DNA of 13,892 nt from Alphaproteobacteria bacterium UBA3002 (GCA_002346425.1 DDZS01000040.1:1-13892), one strand, 5' to 3'. Counted from the stretch's first letter, positions 1-7,846 are shown. Notes: generated from the letters alone by a model not told the origin. Translations and numbers: made by a program.

Positions 1-32
1 TGGTTAGCAAGAAGCGGCGCTCTTGCCAAGCA
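1..32 (-). terminator. Possible transcription terminator hairpin after the 488-residue gene
   Basis: An imperfect inverted repeat has arms TGGTTAGCAAGA (1-12) and TCTTGCCAAGCA (21-32) around an 8-base loop. In the minus-strand RNA, 11 of 12 positions pair if one G-U is allowed. It lies 12 bases beyond the TAG stop of the minus-strand gene ending at 45, where an intrinsic terminator would be expected. The T-tract needed to confirm it would lie to the left of the window, so only the stem can be seen. Confidence 0.42.
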
Positions 33-44
33 TCAAAGTGAATT

Positions 45-1511
45 CTAGCTCCGCGCAATTTGCTGCGTTGCAGCACGATTGTCATTGGCTAGCTTAAACC
101 ACGGACTTTGTTCCATCACCTGCAAGCGGGTGCGAATTTCATTGATGACCTTATCGGTATCAATGCCTGCATCTTTCAGTTCTTCTTGCTCTGCCAAGAA
201 ATCGGCCATGTGTAACAAGGTCGGCTCGCGGTCCTCTTTTGGAATATGAATTAGCATTTTAGTAGCAGCTGCGAACATGGGGTCGAACATGTTCTCGTCC
301 AGATAGGCGCTGTCACGGTTTTTAGAAGAAATGGTCGAAAGGAAAGTAGCCGCTGCGAAACTGATCGCAGTGACCATCGAAAGATAAGGTGTAACCATTT
401 TCAGCTTACCAGGCAGTGTATCGGCGTTTAACACCGGATGTTTGCGTTGCATCTCAAACTGTCCCATGGCGTTGACGAACCAGAGGATATTATCGCTCAT
501 ATTCAGTAATCCATTGAACCGCAGCGGTGAATCTTTAATGAATTCGCCGATATTCCCGGTGGCCTGAACGGGATGGCGCAACGCAAACGCCGCGCCCTGC
601 GGCGCATGGGTAAATCCATATGACACTTGTTCACCAAGCGACATTTCGTCTTCCTGCGCTTTTTTATTTTCAGGAATGAAGATGATCGCGCCATTGCCAG
701 CCAGGCTGGTCGCCCCTGCCAAGGCGCGGGTGATGGCTTTGCGATTGCCAGAATTATATTCGCGCATCCCGGAGATAATCAAATTATAAGCACCAATACT
801 ACCCAGCGCATGACCGATCTGAACGGGATAGGTCGATAACAGCTTGTTTACTCCCGCCAACAGACCGCGTTGGCGATCATGATCCATTGCACTATTAGGA
901 ATATCGATGCCTTGCGCCCGGAAATAGGTGCACATCTTATCCATCATGCTGTTAAAATCGATTTCGGCTTTCCCGTTACCATAAACGGCAAGAATAATCG
1001 GGTTCAGCGCGCCGAGCGCTCCCCATGCCATATTGGCATCCCCCTTGATCAACCCATCGGCCAGAATGGCGGCATGACCGGCAAGGCCAATGCGGCCCGA
1101 CCATTTCAGCGTATCGCCGCGGATTGTGGAAAGCGCCTGACCCAACGTCCCCGGCTGATGCGCCAGCTGCGTATCATAATTTTTCACCACTGGCAGGCCC
1201 GTGGTCAGGTCATGCTCGTGCAAATAATTCAGTAGCGGACGAAAATCGTCCAGCCGGTTGACCACCAGCACATTTTCCCCGGCATGCGCATCGGCATAGA
1301 CATGGTCGAAACCACCAATCTTCAGTTTCTCTGGGATACCGGCTAAGGATTCAGGCGGAAAATCGTCGCGCGCAAACAAGGTGCAGCGGTAGCGCCCATC
1401 GGGCGTGCGTTCCAGCATCATACGCGTAATAACAGACGTGTCCTTCCAGCGGTAATGCGCCATTACCTGCTGGGGGCCCTCGTCTTTATTCTGTTCTTGC
1501 GTTTCAGCCAT
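45..1511 (-). CDS. Uncharacterised 488-residue protein with three paired hydrophobic helices (paralogue of the 11457-12920 product)
   Basis: I do not recognise a named family. The N-terminal ~20 residues are polar. Residues 42-97 alternate predicted strands and helices like a small alpha/beta domain. After that come three pairs of moderately hydrophobic, Gly/Ala-rich helices at about 126-154 with 160-178, 224-249 with 259-281, and 310-352 with 370-391. The C-terminal ~90 residues are charged and helical. There is no clear signal peptide. Membrane association is plausible but the segments are weakly hydrophobic. The layout matches the 487-residue product at 11457-12920: FARDDFPPESLAG (46-58) aligns with YAPADATPGSLAL, and ALAGATSLAG (263-272) with ALAALTSLAL. 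The gene diverges from zwf and has a Pho-box-like element just upstream. The first ATG is preceded only by a weak purine stretch; Met17 is an alternative start. Coding is well supported by length and by the paralogue; function is unknown. Confidence 0.85.
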   Translation of the reverse strand: MAETQEQNKDEGPQQVMAHYRWKDTSVITRMMLERTPDGRYRCTLFARDDFPPESLAGIPEKLKIGGFDHVYADAHAGENVLVVNRLDDFRPLLNYLHEHDLTTGLPVVKNYDTQLAHQPGTLGQALSTIRGDTLKWSGRIGLAGHAAILADGLIKGDANMAWGALGALNPIILAVYGNGKAEIDFNSMMDKMCTYFRAQGIDIPNSAMDHDRQRGLLAGVNKLLSTYPVQIGHALGSIGAYNLIISGMREYNSGNRKAITRALAGATSLAGNGAIIFIPENKKAQEDEMSLGEQVSYGFTHAPQGAAFALRHPVQATGNIGEFIKDSPLRFNGLLNMSDNILWFVNAMGQFEMQRKHPVLNADTLPGKLKMVTPYLSMVTAISFAAATFLSTISSKNRDSAYLDENMFDPMFAAATKMLIHIPKEDREPTLLHMADFLAEQEELKDAGIDTDKVINEIRTRLQVMEQSPWFKLANDNRAATQQIARS

Positions 1512-1526
1512 AATTTTTCATCTTTC

Positions 1527-1560
1527 AGTGTAGAACGAAATGATGACGGTTTTATGACGA
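1527..1560 (-). promoter_or_regulatory. Putative Pho box (PhoB site) and -10 for the 488-residue gene
   Basis: Read on the minus strand, 1560-1543 is TCGTCATAAAACCGTCAT: two 7-base direct repeats (TCGTCAT and CCGTCAT) separated by AAAA. The classical Pho box is two CTGTCAT repeats with a 4-base AT-rich spacer, and this site matches 15 of 18 positions. Exactly 10 bases downstream is TACACT (1532-1527), a 4/6 match to TATAAT, and PhoB-activated promoters place the box in this position instead of a -35. Transcription would begin about 8-10 bases before the ATG at 1511, giving a nearly leaderless message. The site could also affect zwf, which diverges from the same 131-base gap. I found no convincing sigma70 promoter for zwf there; a TTGACC at 1579-1584 has no good -10 partner. 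Confidence 0.45.
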
Positions 1561-1642
1561 TTGGAAAAACATTGAATATTGACCGCTTTTTCGCATAGGC
1601 TCGCGTGGATAACACGATAAACAGTAGAAAGGCACAGCGCCG

Positions 1643-3115
1643 ATGGCCGGTAAAAGAGAGTTAAGCGCTTCGGATATCATCATTTTTGGGGGAACGGGCG
1701 ATTTGTCTTTGCGCAAAATTCTGCCTGCCTTGTATCATCGTTTGCGCGAAGATCAGCTGCCGCCGGAGACGCGGGTCTGGGTTTTGGGGCGCGATGCGAT
1801 GGAGCAGGATGCTTTTCAGGCCAAAACGCGCGAGAAATGCGAAGGCTTTATTACTGCCAAAGAATTTGTAGCGAGTGACTGGGATCAACTCGCCAAACGC
1901 ATGCAATATGTGCAGCTGGATGCCAAGAAAACGGAAGACTTTCAGCAGTTGAAAGCCCGTATTGAAGAAGATCCGCGTCCGGTGCGTGTCTTTTACTTAT
2001 CAACGCCTGCGGGTATTTTCGGGGCCATCAGTCAGCAGCTGGCCGATGTGGGTTTGATTACGCCGGAAAGCCGGGTGGTCATGGAAAAGCCCATTGGATA
2101 TGATTTAAAGAGCTTCCGCGAAATCAATGGCGCCGTGTTGACGCATTTCGATGAAACGCAGATTTACCGCATCGACCATTATCTGGGGAAAGAAACCGTG
2201 CAGAATCTATTGGTTTTGCGCTTCGCCAATAACGTGTTTGAGCGTATCTGGAACGGCAACACAATTGATCATGTGCAAATCACAGTGGCCGAGCAAACGG
2301 GACTTGAGAGCCGTCACGCCTATTACGACGATGCCGGGGCGACGCGTGACATGGTGCAAAATCACCTGCTGCAATTATTGTGTCTGGTAGCGATGGAACC
2401 ACCGAATCAGGTGACGCCGGATGCCGTGCGGGATGAGAAACTGAAAGTATTGCGCGCGTTGCGTCCAATGACGCCGGACATGGTGCTGAACGACACCGTG
2501 CGCGGGCAATATGGCAAGGGTAGCGTCAAAGGCCAGTCGGTTGAATCCTATCTGGAAGAGATTGAGAAAAAATCGAGCAATACGGAGACCTATGTGGCGG
2601 TGAAAGCCTGGATCGATAACTGGCGCTGGTCCGGGATTCCGTTCTATTTGCGTACCGGGAAACGCATGCATGAACGGTATTCCGAAATCGTCATTTATTT
2701 CTCGCAAGTGCCGCATGCGATTTTTCCCGATCAGCAATCACATCCGGTTAGTAATAAACTGGTGATCCGGTTGCAGCCGGATGAATATATCAATTTCCAA
2801 ATGGTGACCAAGGTGCCGGGGCCGGGCGGCTACCGTTTGAAACCGGTCAATCTGAAACTGTCTCTTGGCGATGAATTTGGCGAGCGGTTCCCCGATGCCT
2901 ATGAACGTTTGTTGATGGATGTCGTACGCGGTAACCCAACCTTATTCATGCGCAGCGACGAAGTGGAAGCAGCATGGCAATGGATTGAACCGATCCTGAC
3001 CGGTTGGGGTCAAAGCAATGCGCCCCTGCATAAATATGAAGCAGGCAGCCGCGGGCCGCAACAGGCGGATGCCCTGATCATGGGCGACAAACGTGCGTGG
3101 TATAGTGATGAATAA
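1643..3115 (+). CDS. zwf: Glucose-6-phosphate 1-dehydrogenase
   Basis: This cytoplasmic enzyme oxidises glucose-6-phosphate to 6-phosphogluconolactone with NADP+ or NAD+, the entry step of the Entner-Doudoroff and pentose-phosphate routes. The Rossmann dinucleotide motif GGTGDL is at residues 16-21, EKP at 148-150, and the substrate signature RIDHYLGKE at 176-184. The RDMVQNHLLQ block (235-244) contains the likely catalytic base His241. RTGKRM (337-342) is the conserved C-terminal substrate-binding stretch. The 490-residue length is normal for the family. The start is preceded by AAAGG at 1628-1632, 10 bases from the ATG. It is the first gene of a five-gene operon, and its stop overlaps the pgl start by 8 bases. 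Coenzyme preference cannot be read with confidence. Nothing appears truncated. Confidence 0.97.
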   Translation: MAGKRELSASDIIIFGGTGDLSLRKILPALYHRLREDQLPPETRVWVLGRDAMEQDAFQAKTREKCEGFITAKEFVASDWDQLAKRMQYVQLDAKKTEDFQQLKARIEEDPRPVRVFYLSTPAGIFGAISQQLADVGLITPESRVVMEKPIGYDLKSFREINGAVLTHFDETQIYRIDHYLGKETVQNLLVLRFANNVFERIWNGNTIDHVQITVAEQTGLESRHAYYDDAGATRDMVQNHLLQLLCLVAMEPPNQVTPDAVRDEKLKVLRALRPMTPDMVLNDTVRGQYGKGSVKGQSVESYLEEIEKKSSNTETYVAVKAWIDNWRWSGIPFYLRTGKRMHERYSEIVIYFSQVPHAIFPDQQSHPVSNKLVIRLQPDEYINFQMVTKVPGPGGYRLKPVNLKLSLGDEFGERFPDAYERLLMDVVRGNPTLFMRSDEVEAAWQWIEPILTGWGQSNAPLHKYEAGSRGPQQADALIMGDKRAWYSDE

Positions 3116-3776
3116 CTGGCACCGGTTTACGGATCGCGAGATGCTGGCGGAGGCGTTGGCCGACGAAGTGGCGAGCAATCTGCGCGATGCCATTGCCGCG
3201 CGTGGCGAAGCATGGCTGGTGGTTTCCGGCGGCTCAACCCCTAAGCCGTTTTTCACGGCCCTGCGCAAAGCGGATTTACCGTGGTCACTGGTAACCGTCA
3301 GCGTGGCCGATGAGCGCTGGGTGCCGATCGACCATGATGAAAGCACAGAAAAACTGGTGCGGGAGTGTTTGCAACCTGATCGGATGTTTTCAATGACACC
3401 ACTAGAAAATGAATCGGTCGCAGAGGGTGCGGCGCGGATTGATGCCACCCTGCGTGCCAGTAAGCAATCCCCGGATGTGGTGATTTTAGGCATGGGGCCA
3501 GATGGCCATACGGCATCCTTATTTCCTGATCATCCTTCGCACGCTGGAGTAGATATGTCGGGCTCTCACTTCTGCATCGCCGTGACCAATTCGCCAAAAC
3601 CGCCTGCCGAACGTGTGTCGCTTACTGCGCCATTGCTCTGCCGTGCCCAGCATCTCTATCTGCATATGACCGGCGAAGATAAACGCGAGGTGCTAGAGCG
3701 CGAAGATGCGACGTTACCCATCACACAGGTGTTGAATACCTCTGCCACATCACCACATATTTACTGGGCTGCATGA
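3108..3776 (+). CDS. pgl: 6-phosphogluconolactonase
   Basis: It hydrolyses 6-phosphogluconolactone, the Zwf product, to 6-phosphogluconate in the cytoplasm. It belongs to the DevB/SOL type of the glucosamine-6-phosphate isomerase/6PGL superfamily. From the ATG at 3108 the protein has 222 residues, with SGGSTP at 40-45 (phosphate loop), DERWVP at 68-73, and GMGPDGHTASLFP at 128-140, whose His134 is the expected catalytic residue. The frame is also open from GTG codons at 3093 and 3105. I chose ATG 3108 because its 8-base overlap with the zwf stop (ATGAATAA) is typical of coupled translation and the residues before it are not conserved-looking. Edd follows after a single base. This is the standard zwf-pgl pairing. 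Confidence 0.95.
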   Translation: MNNWHRFTDREMLAEALADEVASNLRDAIAARGEAWLVVSGGSTPKPFFTALRKADLPWSLVTVSVADERWVPIDHDESTEKLVRECLQPDRMFSMTPLENESVAEGAARIDATLRASKQSPDVVILGMGPDGHTASLFPDHPSHAGVDMSGSHFCIAVTNSPKPPAERVSLTAPLLCRAQHLYLHMTGEDKREVLEREDATLPITQVLNTSATSPHIYWAA

Positions 3777-3777
3777 T

Positions 3778-5598
3778 ATGACTCATTCCGTTTTAACGCG
3801 CGTTACTAACCGCATCATCGAACGTAGCAAAACGTCGCGCACGGCATATCTTGAAGCGATGAAGCGCCTTGGTGAAGACGCGCCCTATCGTCAAGCACTT
3901 GGGTGCGGCAATCTGGCACATGGCTTTGCCGCTTGCCCGCAAGCAGAGAAAGATGCGCTCGCCGGGCCGACGCCGAATATCGGCATCATCACCGCCTATA
4001 ATGATATGCTATCGGCACATCATCCCTATTACGATTATCCCGAAAAACTAAAAGCCTATGCCAAGAAACGCGGCGCGGTGGCACAGGTCGCAGGTGGCGT
4101 GCCTGCCATGTGCGATGGCGTAACGCAAGGCCAGCCGGGAATGGAATTATCCCTATTTAGCCGCGATGCCATTGCCATGGGCACAGCGATCGCGTTGTCG
4201 CATAACATGTTCGACGCGGCGCTATGCCTTGGCATTTGTGATAAAATCGTGCCCGGACTGCTGATGGGCGTCATGCATTTCGGTTATTTGCCGGTGGCGT
4301 TTGTGCCTGCCGGTCCTATGCCTTCGGGCTTGCCGAACAATGAAAAAGCGCGCATCCGCGAACTCTATGCCAAAGGCGAAGTTGACGAAAAACGTCTGCT
4401 ACAAGCCGAGTCTGAGTCGTATCATTCACCGGGCACCTGTACTTTTTACGGTACTGCCAATTCCAATCAGATGATGATGGAAATGATGGGTCTGCAATTG
4501 CCGGGCTCCTCTTTCGTCAATCCCGGGACGCCGCTGCGTGATGCGTTAAACGAACGGGTGGTCGAGACCGTGTTACAACATGTTAAACTGGGGCAGGATT
4601 ATGTGCCGCTTTACGACGTGTTCACCGAAAAATCGCTCATCAATGCAATGATCGGATTGCTCGCCACGGGCGGTTCCACCAATCACACGATTCACCTGAT
4701 TGCGATGGGCAAAATGGCGGGTATCGAGATCGATTGGGATGACTTCTCGGAGCTTTCCGACATCATTCCGCTGATGTGCCGCATCTATCCGAATGGTTCG
4801 GCGGATGTGAACCATTTCCACGAGGCGGGCGGCGTGCCTTTCATCATCCGTGAGCTGCTGGAGCAAGGGTTGCTTCACCAAGATGTGCAGACGATTCTCA
4901 ACAAAGACCTGTCCGCCTTCACCGACTTGCCGGTGCTGGATGCAAAGGATCTGACATTCCAGCCAGCGCCGGAAGAATCGCGGTTGCCAGATGTGGTTAG
5001 TACCGTTGAGGCGCCGTTTAAAGCAGATGGCGGGCTATGTCTGGTGCAGGGGAATCTAGGACGAGCTATTGTTAAAACTTCGGCGCTGTCCGATGATCAG
5101 ATGTCTATTAAAGCCCCGGCGAAAGTCTTCACTTCGCAGCAACAATTGCAGGACGCGTTTAAAGCGGGCGAGTTGAATGGCGACTATGTCTCGGTCGTCA
5201 TCGGGCAGGGGCCGAAATCGAATGGTATGCCAGAACTGCATCGCCTAACGCCACCACTCGGCGTGCTACAGAAACTGGGCTATAAGACGGCCCTAGTGAC
5301 CGATGGCCGCATGTCGGGTGCTTCGGGCAAAGTCTTAGCCGCGATTCACGTGTCGCCAGAATGTCTGGCAGGGGGTGATCTCGCCAAAATTCGCGATGGC
5401 GATATTATTGAGCTGGATGCAAAACAGGGGATTTTAACCGCGCATGTCGATCCCGCTGAGTGGGCTGCGCGCGACGCGGTGGCGATCACGGTCGATCCGG
5501 AGCCGCTGGCGATGGGGCGGTATCTGTTTGCCGGCGCACGCAGCATCGTCACCACAGCGGAAGAGGGCGGCAGCTTCGTGACCGCGCCCATCGCATGA
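3778..5598 (+). CDS. edd: Phosphogluconate dehydratase (6-phosphogluconate dehydratase)
   Basis: It dehydrates 6-phosphogluconate to 2-keto-3-deoxy-6-phosphogluconate (KDPG), the defining first step of the Entner-Doudoroff pathway. It is a member of the IlvD/Edd family of iron-sulfur dehydratases. The likely cluster cysteines are Cys112 (MCDGVTQGQPG, 111-121), Cys154 (GICDKIVPG, 152-160) and Cys221 (GTCTFYGTANSN, 219-230). The C-terminal family signature VTDGRMSGASGK is also present. The 606-residue length is what Edd enzymes usually have, and the MCDGVTQGQPGMELS stretch favours Edd over IlvD. The ATG lies one base after the pgl stop, and the TGA stop overlaps the glk ATG as ATGA. The iron-sulfur cluster would make this the oxidant-sensitive step of the operon. 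Confidence 0.96.
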   Translation: MTHSVLTRVTNRIIERSKTSRTAYLEAMKRLGEDAPYRQALGCGNLAHGFAACPQAEKDALAGPTPNIGIITAYNDMLSAHHPYYDYPEKLKAYAKKRGAVAQVAGGVPAMCDGVTQGQPGMELSLFSRDAIAMGTAIALSHNMFDAALCLGICDKIVPGLLMGVMHFGYLPVAFVPAGPMPSGLPNNEKARIRELYAKGEVDEKRLLQAESESYHSPGTCTFYGTANSNQMMMEMMGLQLPGSSFVNPGTPLRDALNERVVETVLQHVKLGQDYVPLYDVFTEKSLINAMIGLLATGGSTNHTIHLIAMGKMAGIEIDWDDFSELSDIIPLMCRIYPNGSADVNHFHEAGGVPFIIRELLEQGLLHQDVQTILNKDLSAFTDLPVLDAKDLTFQPAPEESRLPDVVSTVEAPFKADGGLCLVQGNLGRAIVKTSALSDDQMSIKAPAKVFTSQQQLQDAFKAGELNGDYVSVVIGQGPKSNGMPELHRLTPPLGVLQKLGYKTALVTDGRMSGASGKVLAAIHVSPECLAGGDLAKIRDGDIIELDAKQGILTAHVDPAEWAARDAVAITVDPEPLAMGRYLFAGARSIVTTAEEGGSFVTAPIA

Positions 5599-6524
5599 CC
5601 TATTTAGTGGCGGATATCGGCGGCACGCATGCGCGTTTCGCACTCGCCGAGGGCCGGGCGCTGCGTGATGTGCGGCGCTATGAAAATGACCATTTCGAAA
5701 CGCTGGAAGCGGCGATTGCCCACTATTTAACTGACACAGCGGCGACGTGCGAAGCGGCCTGCATCGCCATTGCCGGACCGGTCACGCAGAATCGCGGTAA
5801 ACTGACCAATCGCGAAAGCTGGGTGATGGATGGTGCAGCCCTCGCGGCACAGTTCAGCTGGCGCTTTGCGCAACTCGTGAATGACTTTGTGGCACTCGCA
5901 GCGATTGTGCCGGATGTGGAAGCATCGCGTTTAACGGTCTTGCAAAATGGGGAGGAAAGTTTGGCCCCGAAAGTCGTCATCGGCCCCGGGACGGGGCTTG
6001 GGGTCGCGGCCGTTTTGCATGCCGAGTCGCGCTGGCATGTGGTGGCGAGTGAAGCAGGCAATACAGCATTTGCTCCGGCGACGGCAGAAAGTGCGGAATG
6101 GCTGGAGATTGCCTGGCGACGTCAGCCCTATATTCGCAGCGAAGATTTCATCAGCGGCCGCGGATTAGGCTTTTTGCATGATTGCCGCATCATCGCCCAG
6201 GGTGGCGAACCAACCGGTATGCAGGCGGAAGCCATCTATGCCGGAAGCGTCGCTGGCGAGGTGGATTGCCAACAAACCTTGCGGTGTTTCAGCGCGCTTT
6301 TGGGAAGTTTTGCCAGTGATATTGCGCTGAGTTTCAATGCGCAAGGCGGCGTCTATTTATGTGGCAATATTCTGGAAAAGCTGGGTTCGCATTTTGATCA
6401 AACCGCTTTCATGAATGCCTTTACCGCCAAAGGCGATTTTACCACCTTCATTGAAGCGGTGCCGGTTTACCGCATCAGTTCGCGCGATGAAGATGCTTTG
6501 GCCGGTGCGGCAAGTTTAATGTAA
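5595..6524 (+). CDS. glk: Glucokinase, bacterial Glk type, with an unusual active-site Asn
   Basis: It phosphorylates glucose to glucose-6-phosphate with ATP, feeding free glucose to Zwf. The 309-residue protein is of the non-ROK bacterial glucokinase family. DIGGTHARFAL (7-17) is the phosphate-binding strand. NDF (96-98) carries the likely catalytic Asp97, GPGTGLGVA (130-138) is the adenosine-binding turn, and SEDFISGRGL (182-191) carries the Glu183 expected to contact glucose. The segment usually written EGGH (Glu157 and His160 in E. coli Glk) reads EAGN (153-156), so the glucose-contacting His is Asn. The frame is open upstream from 5460, but those 45 residues are an Arg/Gly-rich shadow of edd. 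The ATG at 5595 forms an ATGA overlap with the edd stop and begins at the family's normal N-terminus. Another hexose is a possible substrate. Confidence 0.93.
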   Translation: MTYLVADIGGTHARFALAEGRALRDVRRYENDHFETLEAAIAHYLTDTAATCEAACIAIAGPVTQNRGKLTNRESWVMDGAALAAQFSWRFAQLVNDFVALAAIVPDVEASRLTVLQNGEESLAPKVVIGPGTGLGVAAVLHAESRWHVVASEAGNTAFAPATAESAEWLEIAWRRQPYIRSEDFISGRGLGFLHDCRIIAQGGEPTGMQAEAIYAGSVAGEVDCQQTLRCFSALLGSFASDIALSFNAQGGVYLCGNILEKLGSHFDQTAFMNAFTAKGDFTTFIEAVPVYRISSRDEDALAGAASLM

Positions 6525-6525
6525 C

Positions 6526-6530
6526 GGAGA
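6526..6530 (+). promoter_or_regulatory. Ribosome binding site of eda
   Basis: GGAGA lies in the 12-base gap between the glk stop and eda, six bases before the ATG at 6537. It is the clearest Shine-Dalgarno sequence in the operon, whose other internal genes rely on overlaps or near-abutting junctions. It fixes the eda start and suggests eda is initiated independently rather than only by coupling. Confidence 0.7.
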
Positions 6531-6536
6531 TACTTA

Positions 6537-7163
6537 ATGAGCGCTTTTGATACCCTATACCCGAAACCCACCCTGATTCCTGTAGTGGTCGTCGATGCCG
6601 CGGAAGATGCCGTGCCTCTGGCGGAAGCGTTGGTAGAAGGTGGCATTACCTCCATCGAAATTACCCTGCGCACGGCGGCAGGATTGCGCGCGATCGAACA
6701 GGTCGCCAAACAGGTGCCCGGCATTATCGCTGGTGCGGGTACGGTGATCAATCCGCAGCAAATGCAGCAAGCGTGCGATGCAGGGGCACAGTTTCAAGTC
6801 AGCCCCGGCATGACAAAGGAACTCGCAGAATATGCGCAAAAAGAAAAGATCGCATGGCTACCTGGTACAGCGAATGCTTCCGACATCATGATGGCGCTGC
6901 AGTATGGGTTTAATCGCGTGAAATTATTTCCGGCTTCGCTTGCTGGTGGCGCCGCGGCCATCAAGCAATATGGAGCGGTTTTCGGGGATGTTAAATTCTG
7001 TCCGACAGGGGGAATCAGTCTGGATAATATGGCGGATTATGCCGCGCAGTCCAACGTGTTCGCGATTGGTGGTTCCTGGCTAACGCCGAAAGCAATGATT
7101 GCTGAGAAAAACTTTGCCGGAATCACCACGATTGCGCGCGATAGTTTAGCCGCGCTGGCTTAA
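6537..7163 (+). CDS. eda: KDPG aldolase (2-dehydro-3-deoxy-phosphogluconate aldolase)
   Basis: It cleaves KDPG to pyruvate and glyceraldehyde-3-phosphate, the last Entner-Doudoroff step, as a class I (Schiff-base) aldolase in a TIM barrel. The 208-residue protein shows EITLRT at 41-46 (Glu41 and Arg45 matching the catalytic Glu and substrate Arg of E. coli Eda), GAGTV at 66-70, VSPG at 88-91, and VKLFPA at 128-133 with Schiff-base Lys129. PTGGI at 156-160 is the phosphate-binding loop. The stretch LPGTANASD (108-116) differs slightly from the commoner PGVATPSE form. It is the last gene of the operon. Its TAA shares the palindrome TTAA (7160-7163) with the stop of the converging mutase gene, so there is no intergenic space for a terminator. 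Confidence 0.95.
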   Translation: MSAFDTLYPKPTLIPVVVVDAAEDAVPLAEALVEGGITSIEITLRTAAGLRAIEQVAKQVPGIIAGAGTVINPQQMQQACDAGAQFQVSPGMTKELAEYAQKEKIAWLPGTANASDIMMALQYGFNRVKLFPASLAGGAAAIKQYGAVFGDVKFCPTGGISLDNMADYAAQSNVFAIGGSWLTPKAMIAEKNFAGITTIARDSLAALA

Positions 7164-7846
7164 GCCTTGCTGTTATTGGCCTGCTGAGCGGGCAGATCCC
7201 CGGCCCGGACTAACACTTCATCGATATCAAATGCCAGCATATCCGGGTAAATAATATCCGCTTGCGTTAAAACATCGGCGCTACCGATGCCCACCGCAAA
7301 CATCTCTGCGGATTTGATGGCTTGCACGCCCGAGACCGCATCTTCAATCCCGATACATGACGCAGGCGACGCACTGAAATGCTGCGCGACATCGAGAAAA
7401 ATATCGGGTGCCGGTTTGCCTTGCGGGATCGCCGCTGCATCAGCGACATAATCGAATGCGTCACGGATGCCTAAACGCGTTAAAATGAATTCCGCATTTT
7501 TGCTGGCTGACGCCAAACCGATATTGTAGCCACGTTCACGTAACACAGCCAAAGTACCCGTCACGCCGGGGAAAATATCGCTGGATTGCATATCGCCGAT
7601 CATCTCGCGATAATCGGCATTTTTCTCCGCCATCAGCGCTTCGATGTTGTCTTCGGCGAGGGTTATGCCCCCTTTTTTCAAAATCCAATCAAGCGAGCCG
7701 CGGCGGCTGACGCCTTTCAATGCCTCGTTATCGACTTCTGTAAACGACACGCCCAATTGTTGCGCCGTTTTTTGCCAAGCGAGAAAATGGTAATGCGCGG
7801 TATCGGTAATCACACCGTCGAGATCGAAAATAAACGTCGTAATCAT
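7160..7846 (-). CDS. pgmB: Beta-phosphoglucomutase (HAD superfamily)
   Basis: It interconverts beta-glucose-1-phosphate and glucose-6-phosphate through a beta-glucose-1,6-bisphosphate intermediate. The 228-residue protein opens with FDLDGVITDTAHYHFLAW (7-24). Asp8 would be the nucleophile and Asp10 the acid/base. KGVSRRGSL in the cap domain closely resembles the Lactococcus beta-PGM segment that closes over the substrate. ASASKN provides the second HAD motif, GKPAPDIF the third, and GIEDAVSGVQAIKSA the fourth. The resemblance to true beta-PGM, rather than to generic HAD phosphatases, runs along the whole length. Its ATG overlaps the stop of the upstream phosphorylase as ATGA, the usual coupling of these two enzymes. 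It turns the phosphorylase product into the Zwf substrate encoded by the converging operon. Confidence 0.94.
   Translation of the reverse strand: MITTFIFDLDGVITDTAHYHFLAWQKTAQQLGVSFTEVDNEALKGVSRRGSLDWILKKGGITLAEDNIEALMAEKNADYREMIGDMQSSDIFPGVTGTLAVLRERGYNIGLASASKNAEFILTRLGIRDAFDYVADAAAIPQGKPAPDIFLDVAQHFSASPASCIGIEDAVSGVQAIKSAEMFAVGIGSADVLTQADIIYPDMLAFDIDEVLVRAGDLPAQQANNSKA

Noticed and set aside
870..1235. 121-codon open frame on the plus strand inside the minus-strand 488-residue gene
   Set aside because: Its product resembles no family I know and lies entirely opposite a gene supported by a paralogue; it looks like a complement shadow.
1572..1613. Sigma70 promoter for zwf from TTGAAT or TTGACC with CATAGG or GATAAC
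   Set aside because: No pair combines acceptable -10 matching with 16-18 base spacing, so the zwf promoter remains unassigned.
3093..3107. Earlier GTG start for 6-phosphogluconolactonase
   Set aside because: It adds five residues without family similarity and has no better ribosome site; ATG 3108 gives the standard N-terminus.
2942..3493. 183-codon open frame on the minus strand across zwf and pgl
   Set aside because: It is opposite two confidently identified genes, and its Ser/Arg-rich composition is typical of an antisense shadow.
5460..5594. In-frame upstream extension of glucokinase by 45 residues
   Set aside because: The extra residues are Arg/Gly/His-rich, overlap the conserved end of edd in another frame, and lie before the normal Glk N-terminus. 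The ATGA overlap at 5595 is the better start.
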